Shown here piece by piece: positions 20,475 through 30,994 of a stretch of 64,000 nt of DNA (position 1 is the stretch's first letter; each line of letters opens with the position of its first letter). A program made the position numbers and the translations under genes. The notes beneath the pieces were generated by a model that was given only the letters and a program-made list of their open reading frames with translations, was not told where the DNA came from and did no database searches. Source of the stretch: an uncultured Granulosicoccus sp. (GTDB lineage Bacteria > Pseudomonadota > Gammaproteobacteria > Granulosicoccales > Granulosicoccaceae). The stretch covers positions 1 to 64,000 of the forward strand of contig CANLNQ010000021.1 of NCBI GenBank assembly GCA_947492525.1, written 5' to 3'.

Positions 20475-21304
20475 TTGACGCGGAAGATCAGAAACTGCTG
20501 GACTTCGTCCGTCAGCACCCTCGCCTGTTCGTGCTGACGGGTGCCGGTTGCAGCACGGCATCGGGTCTGGGTGACTACCGGGATGCGCGCGGACAATGGA
20601 AGCGGCGCCAACCGATCACCGGTCAGGTTTTCATCGGTGATGAAGGCGCTCGCAAACGCTACTGGGCCAGAAGTTTTGTCGGCTGGCCAAGCTTCAGCCG
20701 AGCACAGCCAGGCCCTGCGCACCATGCCCTGGCTGCTCTGCAGCAGGCGGGCAGGATCGAGTTGCTGGTTACACAGAACGTCGATGAGCTTCACCAGAAG
20801 GCAGGCCATGAAGAGGTGCTGGACCTGCATGGTGTGCTTGGCACTGTCAGCTGCATCGCCTGTGGGCATTCATTGAGCCGAGACGACTTTCAGATTGAAC
20901 TTCTGGCGCACAATGCCTGGCTGGCATCATTGACTGCGGCTCACGCGCCCGATGGCGATGCCGACCTGGAACCGGATAATCTGGAACAGATGCATGTTCC
21001 GCCCTGCACACGCTGCGGCGCTCTGATGAAGCCGGATGTCGTGTTTTTCGGGGAAAACGTGCCACGTGCCCACGTTGAACGCGCCATGAATGCTCTGGCA
21101 TCCGCGGATGCGTTGCTGGTTGCCGGTTCTTCCCTGATGGTGTATTCCGGTTTTCGCTTCTGCAGGGCTGCCCAGAACAACGGCCAAGCCATTGTCCTGA
21201 TCAATGATGGATTGACGCGAGCCGACTCACTGGCAGCCTTGAAGGTGGGTGGCGATTGTGGGCAACGACTGCAGACCATGAGCCGGCAGTTGATCAGCCT
21301 CTGA
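20471..21304 (+). CDS. Sir2-family NAD-dependent protein deacylase
   Basis: A 277-residue sirtuin. It shows the NAD-binding [15 protein letters not shown] motif, [12 protein letters not shown], the catalytic His in DLHG, a zinc site of two Cys pairs (CIAC about residue 130 and CTRC about 178) and [11 protein letters not shown]. These proteins remove acyl groups from lysines with NAD consumption. The start is a GTG overlapping the end of the LEA14-like gene, so the two are probably co-transcribed. The 3' end overlaps the convergent chemoreceptor gene by 11 bp. Confidence 0.92.
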   Translation: MIDAEDQKLLDFVRQHPRLFVLTGAGCSTASGLGDYRDARGQWKRRQPITGQVFIGDEGARKRYWARSFVGWPSFSRAQPGPAHHALAALQQAGRIELLVTQNVDELHQKAGHEEVLDLHGVLGTVSCIACGHSLSRDDFQIELLAHNAWLASLTAAHAPDGDADLEPDNLEQMHVPPCTRCGALMKPDVVFFGENVPRAHVERAMNALASADALLVAGSSLMVYSGFRFCRAAQNNGQAIVLINDGLTRADSLAALKVGGDCGQRLQTMSRQLISL

Positions 21305-23561
21305 TCTGAAAACGCTCGACGATATCTGCCAGCTCGACCGCCATGCGCTCGAGCTCTTCGGTGGATGACTGCACCTGGTTGACGCCGGTCAGCGTACTGC
21401 GACTGCCTTGAATGACTCTCTCCGAGGTGTGCGAGATTTCCTGGTTGCCACTGGCCGCATCGTTGGAATTCTGACTGATGCGGGAGGTGATTTCGCTTTG
21501 CTCCTGCACCGCCCGGCTGATGGTGTTCTGGTACTGGCTGATGGTCTCGATGATGGTCCGGATATTCCCGATGGCGCTGGCAGCACTGTCGCTATCGCTC
21601 TGAATGGCGGTGACCTTGGAGGCGATTTCCTCCGTTGCCTTGGCGGTCTCCTTTGCCAGCTCCTTCACTTCGTTGGCCACCACCGCGAAGCCCTTGCCCG
21701 ATTCACCGGCCCGAGCCGCTTCGATGGTGGCGTTGAGCGCCAGCAGATTGGTCTGCTCGGCGATCGATGTGATGACCTTGATGACATTGCCGATATCGCC
21801 ACTGGATACCGTCAGATTACGCACCTGGGCATCCGTACTGTGTGCCAGCTTCACCGCTTCACCAGCCACATTCCCGGCCTCGGAGACATTCTTGATGATC
21901 TCCTGAACCGAACTGTTCAGTTCATCGGTAGCGCCCACCACGCTGTCGACATTGTGCATGACCCGTCGAGCCGCTTCGGTGGCAACCTTGGCATGATCCG
22001 CGGCCTCCTCTGCCGTTCGACTGAGCTCGATATTGGTTCGCTTGAGTTTGCCGGAGGATTCCGACAGGACAGAAGCACCCTGTTTGGTCTTGCCGATGAT
22101 GTCGGTCAGCTGTGCCACGGTCTGATTGGCGTCCCGCTTGAGGCGATCGTAGGCACCCAGGTATTCGGTACTGACGGTTTCAGTAAGGTTGCCTGACGCC
22201 AATGCACCGAAGACACGCTGCATGTCACTGATCACCTGTTCGTTGATCTGCATCAGTTGGTTCATCCCGGCGACCAGCCGGCCGAAACTGCCATCGATAT
22301 CCCGATCATCAATACGCTGGCTCAGATCGCCGCGCACCGCAGCTTCCACCAGTTCCTGAACTTTCTTTTCGTTGTTCAGCTCTTCGGTACGGTCGAACCA
22401 TTCGGTGATGGTTCCCAGACGCTTCCCTTCCGAATCGAAGACCGGATTGACAACCAGCCGGATCGTCAGGCGACCAAAGCTTGTGTTGACGATATGCTTC
22501 TCTTGCAGGGCATCAATGATACGCCGACTCTTTTCGGGATCGGCATGGAACAGATCCACGCTGCTCCCAATGATATTGGCAGCACGAAAATCCGGGTACT
22601 TCTGTCGCACCTCGGCTTCGGAATCGGCAAACAGGGTTTCTGCCGCCTTGTTCATGTAGATGACATCACCACTTTCGTCAGCGACCATGACCGAGGCAGA
22701 TGCATTGTCCAGCGCCAGTTTCAATCGCAATGTCTTTGCCGCCGTTTCAGCGCGCTCGCGACTGAGCTCGCGCAGGTTCACCTGCATCTGATGCACCGCG
22801 TTGTAGATGCCGGTATCTGTTCCAGTCACTGGCAGTGTTTCCGACAGGTCACCCTCGGCAATGCGGTTCACGATGCTGAGAATCCTGTCCGGCTCTCCAC
22901 CCACCTTGCGTCGGACGCTGCGGAAGGTCGCGAGCAATGCCAGCACCAACAGCAGCAACAGCACCAACATGACCATGGAACTTGCCCAGGTGAAATTGTC
23001 GATGGAAACGAGACGACGTTCCATCTGCTCTTCTGTGTCCGCTATGTCACTGGAGATCGCCTTCTCGAGCACCGCAAGTGCTTCCATGGCAGCCTTGTCA
23101 CTCAAGCCGAGGGATTCCCCGTGAGCTGGCAACAGGGACTCATCCTTATCGAGCAGGACTATCGACTCCATGGCCGCGCTGTATTGCTTGATGACGTTGC
23201 CGATGTCCTCCAGCGCAGCTGATTCCACTGGCGCCACAGGACCGGCACGATACTCCTCCATGGCATCCCGAGCATCTTCGATGGCCTCTTCGAGATGATG
23301 CATGTGCTCACCATCGACATGATGGAGATACTCCTCGAAGGAGTGTTCCAGGGCACCATCACCCAGCCTGAGCTGCAGCGTATCGAGCAAATCGGCCTTG
23401 TGCCTGGGTCCGGAGGTGTATTGTTTCCAGGTCTGCAGTGATTCGGTGGCCTGCGCGTAGATATAGAAGTTGGATGAGACGACCACAGCCCCGACAGCCA
23501 CCAGACCGGCGCAGAGCAGCACCCCGATGGATTTGAACGACAATGTGGCTGTTTTCATCAT
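21294..23561 (-). CDS. Methyl-accepting chemotaxis protein (HAMP-PAS-HAMP-signal)
   Basis: A 755-residue chemoreceptor. Membrane segment 1 is at about residues 12-33, a periplasmic sensor of about 160 residues with a His-rich stretch ([10 protein letters not shown]) follows, then membrane segment 2 ([16 protein letters not shown]), a HAMP domain with [22 protein letters not shown], a PAS domain ([22 protein letters not shown]), a second HAMP and the cytoplasmic signalling hairpin with tip [19 protein letters not shown]. No CheR-tethering pentapeptide is visible at the C-terminus. It is a close paralogue of the next gene (23681-25945), with near-identical signalling domains and divergent sensors. 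Confidence 0.95.
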   Translation of the reverse strand: MMKTATLSFKSIGVLLCAGLVAVGAVVVSSNFYIYAQATESLQTWKQYTSGPRHKADLLDTLQLRLGDGALEHSFEEYLHHVDGEHMHHLEEAIEDARDAMEEYRAGPVAPVESAALEDIGNVIKQYSAAMESIVLLDKDESLLPAHGESLGLSDKAAMEALAVLEKAISSDIADTEEQMERRLVSIDNFTWASSMVMLVLLLLLVLALLATFRSVRRKVGGEPDRILSIVNRIAEGDLSETLPVTGTDTGIYNAVHQMQVNLRELSRERAETAAKTLRLKLALDNASASVMVADESGDVIYMNKAAETLFADSEAEVRQKYPDFRAANIIGSSVDLFHADPEKSRRIIDALQEKHIVNTSFGRLTIRLVVNPVFDSEGKRLGTITEWFDRTEELNNEKKVQELVEAAVRGDLSQRIDDRDIDGSFGRLVAGMNQLMQINEQVISDMQRVFGALASGNLTETVSTEYLGAYDRLKRDANQTVAQLTDIIGKTKQGASVLSESSGKLKRTNIELSRTAEEAADHAKVATEAARRVMHNVDSVVGATDELNSSVQEIIKNVSEAGNVAGEAVKLAHSTDAQVRNLTVSSGDIGNVIKVITSIAEQTNLLALNATIEAARAGESGKGFAVVANEVKELAKETAKATEEIASKVTAIQSDSDSAASAIGNIRTIIETISQYQNTISRAVQEQSEITSRISQNSNDAASGNQEISHTSERVIQGSRSTLTGVNQVQSSTEELERMAVELADIVERFQIRG

Positions 23562-23680
23562 GTTGGCGTCTACTGAATCCGCGCTGAAGGTGTCAGACCC
23601 GGCAACCTGAATTCTCGCGAATTCCGGGCAGGTAATACAGGCGTCGGCATCACGCGAAACGGCTTTAGCACGATGCTGTT

Positions 23681-25945
23681 TCAGGCGATGCGGAATCGCT
23701 CCACCAACCGGGCAAGTTCGACAGCCATGCGTGCAAGCTCATCGGTCGAGGCCTGTACCTGATTGACACCTGACAGGGTGCTGCGACTACCCTGTATCAC
23801 CAGTTCAGAGGTACGGGTGATTTCCTGATTGCCGCTGGCCGCATCGCTGGAGTTCAGGCTGATGCGCGAAGTGATCTCGCTCTGATTCTGTACCGCGTTG
23901 GCAATCGTGTTCTGGTATTGGCTGATCGTCTCGATGATGGTACGAATGTCGCCGATGGCACGCGCAGCACCATCACTGTCACTCTGAATGGCAGTGATCC
24001 TGGACGCGATCTCCTCTGTGGCCTTCGCCGTCTCCTTGGCCAGCTCCTTGACCTCGTTGGCGACCACCGCAAAGCCCTTGCCGGATTCACCGGCGCGAGC
24101 TGCCTCGATGGTGGCGTTCAATGCCAGCAGATTGGTCTGCTCGGCGATGGAGGTGATGACCTTGATGACATTGCCGATGTCGCCACTGGATACCGTGAGA
24201 TTGCGCACCTGGGCATCAGTGCTCTGGGCAAGCTTTACCGCCTCAACGGCCACATTCACGGCTTCCGACACACTCTTGGATATTTCCTGCACGGAGCCAT
24301 CCAGTTCGGTAGTCGCACCCACCACACTATCGACATTGAGCATGACCTTGCGCGCCGCCTCCGTTGCAACGTTTGCATGGTTGGACGCCTCTTCCGCGGT
24401 GCTGCTGAGTTCATCATTGGTCTGCTGAAGCTTGCTGGATGACTCGGACAGAACGGTTGCGCCCATCTTGGTCTTGCTGATGATGTCGGTCAGTTGCGTT
24501 ACCGTCTGATTGGCGTCACGCTTCAGACGCTCGTACGCCCCCATGTATTCCGTACTGACCGTCTCCGTCAGATCACCGGCAGCCAGAGCACCGAATACGC
24601 GTTGCATGTCGCTGATGACCTGCTCGTTGGTCTGCATCAGCTGATTCATGCCGGCCGCCAGCTTTCCAAAGCTGCCGTCGACCCCTTGTTCATCAATGCG
24701 ACGACTCAGGTCTCCCACCACGGCGGCCTCGACCAGTTCCTGCACCATCCTTTCGTTCTTCAGTTCCTGTGTTCGATCAAACCACTCCGTGATGGACCCA
24801 ATGCGATTACCCTCCTCATCGAAGACAGGGTTGATGACCAGGTTGATGGTCAAGGCACCGATGGTCGCATTCACTTCGTATTTTTCAGTCAGGTTATCGA
24901 GAATCCCACGATTTCTCGAGGGATCCTTGTGAAAGATATCGATGTTGCTACCGAGCAGGTCGCTGGCCCGGAAGTTCGGCAAGCTTTTCTGCAGTTCCGG
25001 CTCGGCGGCGTGAAACAGGGACTGAGCAGCCTTGTTCACATAGATGATGATCGAGGATTCGTTCGCGACCATCACCGCAGCAGACGCATTGTCCAGAGCC
25101 AGCTTCAGTTGCAGGGTCTTGGCGGCATTGGCCGTGTTCGCTTCGGTGAGGCTGCGCAGATTGAACTGCATTCTGCACACGGCAGCATGGATTCCCTGGC
25201 TGGCACTGTTGTCCTGCAATTGCTCCGAGAGATCACCCTCGGCAATCCGGTTGACGATGTCGAGAATTCGCTCGGGTTCACCACCCACCTTGTCGCGGGC
25301 TCGGCGAAACGCCAGTAACAGGCAGAGCATCAATACCAACAGGAGACTCAGCACGATCAGGGAACTGACATTGGTACTTCTGTCGACTCTATCAAGCTGA
25401 CCCGCAATCTCTCTCTGAGTGTTCTCTATGTCCTTGCCAAGTTCTCCATCCAGCGTGGTAAGCGCTGCATAGACAGGCGAGTCATCAAGGTTCATCTCAC
25501 GCATTCTGGCCAGCATTCCCGGATCGCTCATCGCCTCCCCATGCACCGCCATCACCGCCGCTCGGTATTGGCTGACGACGCGATCGATATCATCAAGGGC
25601 CTTTTGCTCGACCGCGTTGAGAGGAAGCTCGGCATAGTCGCTGACCACCTCCAGAATCTTCCCGGCACCTTCGGCAATCATGTGCCAATGCATCGGTGGC
25701 ATCTGCTCCAGAAATTCATGGATCCCGTGGCTCAGTCTTCCTGCACCCAATTCGATCTTCAGTACACTCAACAGATCGCTCTTGCGCTTCGGTCCATCAA
25801 TGTAGTCATGCCAGTTGCGAGATGAATCAACGGCTTGCGAATGGACAAAGAGGTTGGACGACAGGATCAGAGCCCCAGCCACGACCATCCCGGCGCTCAA
25901 CAATATCGCTATGGACCTGAAGGACAGATTATTCGTGGATTTCAT
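23681..25945 (-). CDS. Methyl-accepting chemotaxis protein, tandem paralogue
   Basis: About 754 residues from the ATG at 25945 ([16 protein letters not shown]), chosen because it aligns with the start of the neighbouring paralogue; an ATG at 25999 would add 18 residues. The architecture is the same: membrane segment, periplasmic helical sensor (here [12 protein letters not shown] instead of the His-rich stretch), membrane segment, HAMP, PAS ([22 protein letters not shown]), second HAMP and an MCP signalling domain with the same [19 protein letters not shown] tip. The two receptors lie in the same direction 119 bp apart. Confidence 0.95.
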   Translation of the reverse strand: MKSTNNLSFRSIAILLSAGMVVAGALILSSNLFVHSQAVDSSRNWHDYIDGPKRKSDLLSVLKIELGAGRLSHGIHEFLEQMPPMHWHMIAEGAGKILEVVSDYAELPLNAVEQKALDDIDRVVSQYRAAVMAVHGEAMSDPGMLARMREMNLDDSPVYAALTTLDGELGKDIENTQREIAGQLDRVDRSTNVSSLIVLSLLLVLMLCLLLAFRRARDKVGGEPERILDIVNRIAEGDLSEQLQDNSASQGIHAAVCRMQFNLRSLTEANTANAAKTLQLKLALDNASAAVMVANESSIIIYVNKAAQSLFHAAEPELQKSLPNFRASDLLGSNIDIFHKDPSRNRGILDNLTEKYEVNATIGALTINLVINPVFDEEGNRIGSITEWFDRTQELKNERMVQELVEAAVVGDLSRRIDEQGVDGSFGKLAAGMNQLMQTNEQVISDMQRVFGALAAGDLTETVSTEYMGAYERLKRDANQTVTQLTDIISKTKMGATVLSESSSKLQQTNDELSSTAEEASNHANVATEAARKVMLNVDSVVGATTELDGSVQEISKSVSEAVNVAVEAVKLAQSTDAQVRNLTVSSGDIGNVIKVITSIAEQTNLLALNATIEAARAGESGKGFAVVANEVKELAKETAKATEEIASRITAIQSDSDGAARAIGDIRTIIETISQYQNTIANAVQNQSEITSRISLNSSDAASGNQEITRTSELVIQGSRSTLSGVNQVQASTDELARMAVELARLVERFRIA

Positions 25946-26134
25946 CAGAACACCGAGGTAGCCGGCCGGATTGGCGTCCAACAGGCAGACCGGGTCCACA
26001 CAGCAGAACGCTCATACGCTCTGAATCGGCCATTCCAGTTCAGTCTTGATAGTTGACACTACACAGTCATTCTCGACGCGCCTGGCTCTGGTACACCGTC
26101 TACTTGAAAATGTCGGGTTCAGGCGGACGGAGTA

Positions 26135-29100
26135 CTAGTCCAGGCGACGCACAAGACACTCTACAGCGCCGGCCTTCAACTGCTGACACAGCTCATTGGC
26201 GGCCTTCTGGCTTCGTCCGGGGCCGACCAGCAGGCGTGTCATGTTCCGGAACGGCTCGTAGCGCGGAGTCTTGCCTTCGAAAGCGTCAGCATCCTGCCTG
26301 ATTCGATTCCAGTAGTCTTCTGCCAGGGTACGAGAACCGTAGGCGCCGAGTTGGACGAACCAGTTTCCTTCTTCTGCCTGTGGCATGGCCAGAGGCTTCG
26401 TGTCGGATGTATCCAGAGGTTCCAGCTGAAGCGCCTCCTCCGGTAGTGCGCTGGCGAGGCTTGGTGGGTTGTCGGCCTCGATGGCTTCAGGCACTGAGTC
26501 GGTGTTTTGTGCGAACGTACCCAGTGTCAGCACTTTCTGTTCAGCAGGCCGCAGGGCGAAATCCAGCCCCCTCATGACAGAACCGCCAGAGAGAACCTCG
26601 ATTTCAGCAGGCTGCTCGATCAGGCGATCATCGAGCGTTTCGTCAAGCGAGAGGCGATAATCACCGGCTTCGATACCGTCGAAAAGGAAGAATCCATCAA
26701 AGGCGGTACGTCGCTGTGCAACGACCTCTCCTTCGGGTGTCTTGAGCAGCACCAGGGCGCGGCTGACCGGCTTGGACTCGTCTCCGCTTTTCACCAGGAC
26801 ATGCCCCTCCAGCTCCACGGTACGGATAAGCGGAAACTCCACAATCGCAATGCTCCCCGGACGAGGGATGATCGATACACCCGGATCGGTATTACGCAAA
26901 TCGCCATCCATCAGCGAGGACTCTTCAAGATCGATATCGATCTGTCGGTGTGCCGGCATACGTGATAGATAGGCTACACCGTTGCTGTCGGTGCTGGCTT
27001 GACGCCAGGCTTGCACGCCCTTGACGTCCACGCCGGACAATGGTGCTGTATCCATCCCGTCCATCTGCTCGAACACCCTGACTTCAACCGTGCCGGATCC
27101 GACCGATGCCAGACTATCCCACCTCGGCCTCAATGTTCCGGAGCGCGGAATCAATGTCGTCGACAAGGTTATCAGCCCCCCCCAACGCTCATCACTGTCA
27201 TAACTGACACGAGCATTGATGGCTACTTTTTCAAGTATCCAGTTGATACCGCCGCTGTAGTAAGTAGTGTCCACCGATTGACTACGCCTGATACCCAGAT
27301 CAAGACTCATGTTGTTATCGATTCGCAAGCTACTGTCAGCACTCAACTGCAATAGCTCGGTATCAGGCTTGAAACCATAGCTGGCCGCTAGACGGAATTT
27401 CCAGGGACTGATGGAGGTATGAAAACTCGACAAGCCACCTGCCAATGAGGTACTCGAACCAGGCTCATCGAGTCGTTCTTCCAGCGAGCTGTACCAGAGC
27501 GAAGAGGAAAAACGTCCGGAGCGAAATAAAGGAATCGTTGTGCCGATGACAGAACTGTACTGGCTACTGTTCTCTCTTTCTATTGTATCGATTTCCAGTT
27601 TTACAGGAAACTGGCGTATGGAAGAGTCAATACCGATGTTGCTGCGCCATTTCTCGACAGCGCCTGTGAGCAGAGGGTCATCAAGGAAGCGGGTGAATCC
27701 CAGGTTGAGGCTGGTAGTTCCCAGTTGGGTACGAAAAGATGTACCGATGGAATTCTGCGCAAAGGGAATGTTGACGTAGTTGACGCTACTGTAGAAGCGC
27801 GAGGTACTCAAACCCAGACTCGCATTGCTGGAAGTCACCCGTCCGCCTTCCTGCTCGACACTATCAAACCCAGCCCCCACCGTGAGATTGCGCGTGATTC
27901 CCACATTGATGCCACCGACATAGACACCACTGTCCAGGTTCTCCAGGTCTTCCTGATCATTCACACCGAATACAGTGCGTCCATTCTGCACCGCTGCCAC
28001 CTCGTAGCTGACGCGTCCGGCCTGTAGCATACCCACGCCCAGATAGTGAAATTCCTCGCGAGACTCGATCTCGCCATGTGGGCCGAAGAACTTGAGTTCA
28101 AAGCGGTTCTGACCGAACTGCAATGGCACGTCCTCGAAGAGGTAGCGTCCATCCGGCCCGGTTGTCTGGATCATGAGCAATTGATCGTTCTGATACAGCT
28201 CCACGTCCCAATCAGGTAGCTGACTACCTTCAAGACTGACGGATTCATTATCGAAGCGGTCCCCGGTTTCCCCACGCCCACCATCACCACGCAACAACAC
28301 ACCGCGAAAGCCGCTGCCGTCCACATCCCCGATTTCGACATGATTGAGGCCCAATGGGCCATCGAAAGCCGTACGCTCCAGCTTTAGTCGAGCCCCGGTC
28401 AGCGAATCACCGGACTGACCCGCAAGCGAGATCGTGGACGTCATCCAACCCAGATCCCCACGAGACAAGGCTGCATAATTGGTTCCGTAGACTGCCGAAC
28501 TATCCGGGGTTTGCCGCACCGTGGAGTACCCGAGTCGAAGTCGGGTGGTATGGGGGCCTATGAACCGATAAGGGGTTTCCTGCAAGGGGTACTGAGCAGT
28601 GCGAGCGGTCGAGGGGCTCCTCGTCAGGCGGTCGTGACGCCTGGAGCGCCGCTGTACCGGCAGCTCTTCCAATGCCTCGACGTTCAGATACAACTCCCTG
28701 ACCTCGGCAGACAGACGCAAGGGAAACCACGTCTCCAGCGCCTTGGTATCCACATAGAGCTCACCTTGAAACACTACCGCCTCATCTTCCGTGAGCGGCC
28801 ACTCCTGCCTATCGCTGCTGACGGTGGCATTCGCCAGGTCCAGCGAGAACTGTCTATCCTCGGAAATGAACCATCCACTGGCAGTTCCTGCGTCGGCGTC
28901 TATGGCCACCGGAAACCCCAGCGCATCTGTCAGCTCAACAAGTGACATCAGAAAGTCATCACCCCGCTGATAGCCCAGAACATCCATACCCAGGCTCTCC
29001 CCATCGAGCCGAATCTCGAGCAGCAGCTCATTCTCCAAGCGCAGAGGTGCCTGTTGGGAAAATGCCTGCATGCCAAAGCCAAGACAAAGGAGCGCGAATA

Positions 29101-29206
29101 CGATCCGCCAACCGTTTATAGATGCGCCATCGGCAAACATGAGTTTTCCCAAGGTAATTCTATTCATCACCCCGGCGTGGGCCAAAGTGTCAAACAGCTT
29201 CAGCAA
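26135..29206 (-). CDS. Usher-like outer-membrane protein with carboxypeptidase-regulatory-like and SPOR domains
   Basis: A 1023-residue exported protein, probably the outer-membrane pore of a DUF4402 fibre system. Order seen: signal peptide (GWRIVFALLCLGFGMQAFS), N-terminal domain of about 150 residues, a usher-like stretch with WDVELYQNDQLLMIQTTGPDGRY and FEDVPLQFGQNRFELKFFGPHG, a long run of alternating aromatic/polar strands typical of a beta-barrel (about 270-650), an RVFEQMDG...PLSGVDV domain, a carboxypeptidase-regulatory-like beta domain (about 780-880), an acidic linker and a C-terminal SPOR domain (WFVQLGAYGSRTLAEDYWNRI). The start is uncertain: ATGs at 29206, 29167 and 29140 all precede the signal peptide; 29140 has TTGGGA upstream. 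It faces away from the DUF4402 pilin gene. The usher function is inferred from strand pattern and context. Confidence 0.75.
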   Translation of the reverse strand: MLKLFDTLAHAGVMNRITLGKLMFADGASINGWRIVFALLCLGFGMQAFSQQAPLRLENELLLEIRLDGESLGMDVLGYQRGDDFLMSLVELTDALGFPVAIDADAGTASGWFISEDRQFSLDLANATVSSDRQEWPLTEDEAVVFQGELYVDTKALETWFPLRLSAEVRELYLNVEALEELPVQRRSRRHDRLTRSPSTARTAQYPLQETPYRFIGPHTTRLRLGYSTVRQTPDSSAVYGTNYAALSRGDLGWMTSTISLAGQSGDSLTGARLKLERTAFDGPLGLNHVEIGDVDGSGFRGVLLRGDGGRGETGDRFDNESVSLEGSQLPDWDVELYQNDQLLMIQTTGPDGRYLFEDVPLQFGQNRFELKFFGPHGEIESREEFHYLGVGMLQAGRVSYEVAAVQNGRTVFGVNDQEDLENLDSGVYVGGINVGITRNLTVGAGFDSVEQEGGRVTSSNASLGLSTSRFYSSVNYVNIPFAQNSIGTSFRTQLGTTSLNLGFTRFLDDPLLTGAVEKWRSNIGIDSSIRQFPVKLEIDTIERENSSQYSSVIGTTIPLFRSGRFSSSLWYSSLEERLDEPGSSTSLAGGLSSFHTSISPWKFRLAASYGFKPDTELLQLSADSSLRIDNNMSLDLGIRRSQSVDTTYYSGGINWILEKVAINARVSYDSDERWGGLITLSTTLIPRSGTLRPRWDSLASVGSGTVEVRVFEQMDGMDTAPLSGVDVKGVQAWRQASTDSNGVAYLSRMPAHRQIDIDLEESSLMDGDLRNTDPGVSIIPRPGSIAIVEFPLIRTVELEGHVLVKSGDESKPVSRALVLLKTPEGEVVAQRRTAFDGFFLFDGIEAGDYRLSLDETLDDRLIEQPAEIEVLSGGSVMRGLDFALRPAEQKVLTLGTFAQNTDSVPEAIEADNPPSLASALPEEALQLEPLDTSDTKPLAMPQAEEGNWFVQLGAYGSRTLAEDYWNRIRQDADAFEGKTPRYEPFRNMTRLLVGPGRSQKAANELCQQLKAGAVECLVRRLD

Positions 29207-29670
29207 GGATAAGGCCTGAGTAGCTCAGGCAAGACGGGCTGCCGGGTATCACGAGCCTTTCGGTAACAGCACGACAAGGCGGTAGCGCTTCATGGAGGCG
29301 GTGGCACCCCGTCATGGCTACTGATCTCGTCTTACGGTTAGCAGAACGGCTACACCCAGGCTGAATATCCGGTCCACACCGACTTTGGCATGCAGTCACT
29401 ATCGCAATCGGGATCCGCAAATTGAACTAACCAGTCGACAAAAAATCGCCCACCACGGGGGTGTTTTGCGTTGCAGTTATTGTTTCAGCACTCGGTAGAT
29501 GCTTACTGACTCAGTTTTTTTTCAATCGGACGTTACAAAAATCAAGGTAACGTTTTCAGGGCACGGCGGGCTACTCTGAACCAAACCTTTTGGTGCTTAC
29601 AAGTCAGTACGTAGACCGCTGATGGTACACGTACACACAGAGTTACAACTTTAAACTTCGGGATTTTACA
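29207..29670. other. Divergent regulatory region between usher-like gene and DUF4402 pilin
   Basis: This 464-bp non-coding stretch separates two divergent genes of one surface-fibre locus. It is visibly AT-richer towards the pilin side. An inverted repeat CGTTAC / GTAACG (29531-29536 and 29547-29552) with a 10-bp spacer lies about 120 bp before the pilin ATG and could be a regulator site. A T8 tract lies at about 29512-29522. I cannot assign -35/-10 boxes with confidence. Confidence 0.5.
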
Positions 29671-30345
29671 ATGAAGATGAATACAAGAAAAACACGTCTG
29701 GCGGTTGCCGTAGCCGGAGTAGTCGGTTTGAGTTCAATCGCTGCTCAGGCTGCTGACTTCAACGCAAGCACGACACTGCAGAATACTCTCACCGTCGTCA
29801 GCCTGCAGGATTTCGATCTGGGTACGGTCTTCGCATCAAGCGCTGGTACTGCCTTGACTGACGGCGTTGGAGCCATACAGATCGAGCCGGACGGTACCAC
29901 CACTGACGTCAGCGCAAGCGCCATCAGCCTGATCAGCCTGGGAACCCCGGTACCGGCACAAGGCTCGGTTGATATGGCTGCACCGTTTACTCTGACACTG
30001 CCAGCTACAAACACTGTCGCTGCGGCTGACTTTGCAGCAGATGCTGGTGCATCCCTGACAAACATCACTACCGTTGGTGCGGCTCTGGAACACGAAAGTG
30101 CCAATCCTGACGTTCCCGATCTCTACCTGATCCACTTCACCGTTGCTGATGTAAGTGGCGGAACACGCGCAGACGAAACAGCAGCATTCGATGGTGATTT
30201 TGTTGTGACGCCCGAATTCGGCGAAACCACGTACGTCTTCAACATCGGTGCAACGCTGACGACAGCACCTGCCGCCGCAGTTGGTTCGGAAACCTATCAA
30301 GAAGGCATCTACGCGGGAACATTCGAAGTCACGGCCTCTTACTAA
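29671..30345 (+). CDS. DUF4402-family fimbrial subunit (putative major pilin)
   Basis: A 224-residue exported protein with signal peptide MKMNTRKTRLAVAVAGVVGLSSIAAQA and one DUF4402 domain: it opens with ASTTLQNTLTVVSLQDFDLGTVFA and ends with YQEGIYAGTFEVTASY, the alternating C-terminal strand pattern of fimbrial subunits. It is rich in Ala, Thr and Asp and has no Cys in the mature part. A PapD-like chaperone, a two-domain relative and a usher-like protein are encoded nearby, so I infer a structural subunit of a fibre. A clear terminator 20 bp downstream suggests it is transcribed alone or at a higher level than the later genes. Confidence 0.82.
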   Translation: MKMNTRKTRLAVAVAGVVGLSSIAAQAADFNASTTLQNTLTVVSLQDFDLGTVFASSAGTALTDGVGAIQIEPDGTTTDVSASAISLISLGTPVPAQGSVDMAAPFTLTLPATNTVAAADFAADAGASLTNITTVGAALEHESANPDVPDLYLIHFTVADVSGGTRADETAAFDGDFVVTPEFGETTYVFNIGATLTTAPAAAVGSETYQEGIYAGTFEVTASY

Positions 30346-30364
30346 GTTCAGTCGAGTATGTATG

Positions 30365-30396
30365 AAAAAGAGGGGCGTTCGCAGCGCCCCTTCTTT
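30365..30396 (+). terminator. Intrinsic terminator after the DUF4402 pilin
   Basis: AGGGGCG and CGCCCCT form a stem around a 7-base loop, preceded by an A tract and followed by TCTTT. It lies about 20 bp past the pilin stop codon. Confidence 0.8.
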
Positions 30397-30426
30397 CCAA
30401 CACTCAAGATTCGCGCCCGATATCGG

Positions 30427-30637
30427 GTGCGTGAGTCAATCAGTAACATATAGTTCGTGCGTGATTCTTTCAGTAGCATGTGGTTCGCACATGAATCGTT
30501 CGGTAGCATGTAGTGCGTACGTGAGTCATTGAGTAACAAGTAGTTCGTGCGCGACTCGTTCAGTAGCCTGTGTTTCGTGCGTGAATCATTCAGCAACGGG
30601 TAGTTCGTGCCTGACTCTTTCAGTTACAGCTAGTTTT
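30427..30637. repeat. Degenerate 30-bp tandem repeat, seven units
   Basis: Seven 30-bp units follow each other without spacers from 30427, with consensus close to GTGCGTGANTCNTTCAGTAN then CATGTAGTTC. The last unit has one extra T, and an eighth, decayed partial unit follows. Units differ from each other at several positions, so the array is old. Read on the minus strand it gives a decapeptide period (LLNDSRTNYM-like), but the pattern lacks a gene context. There are no spacers, so it is not a CRISPR array. Confidence 0.85.
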
Positions 30638-30994
30638 GTGCGTGCAGGCTGATTCAGTAGATTTCTTGCACTGGAAAAATCAGGCTTTCGATTTTTCATC
30701 GTCCTCTCCTGATTTGCCATAAAGACTTCACAGTAGTCATTTCCAGGCCCAGGCATTCGGAAAGTCTCCCTTGCTTTCGACCATCGACTGAGCAAGAGTC
30801 AAGATGACAGGACTGCTTCCCTGGCAATCCGGATGGATTCCTCAGGGGAAATCCAGCCATTCGTCTTCAGCGCTGGCACCCTATTTGCTCTCTTGGATAG
30901 CAAGAGACCGAATATCCGTGTGCTTGCTCTTCTCGGCACCTGCACAACCCATCTGGATACTTCACCAAGACTCTGAAGCCTGCCGAGACTGACA
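30638..30994. other. Non-coding stretch upstream of the two-domain DUF4402 gene
   Basis: About 357 bp with no convincing gene. Short ORFs exist on both strands, but none has a recognisable product or ribosome binding site. It must contain the promoter for 30995-33810; I could not identify one. Confidence 0.4.

Noticed and set aside
30348..30596. Minus-strand frame with decapeptide repeats over the 30-bp array
   Set aside because: The open frame is explained by the repeat period; it overlaps a terminator and has no ribosome binding site.
30427..30637. Possible CRISPR array
   Set aside because: The units are directly adjacent with no unique spacers, and no cas genes are near.
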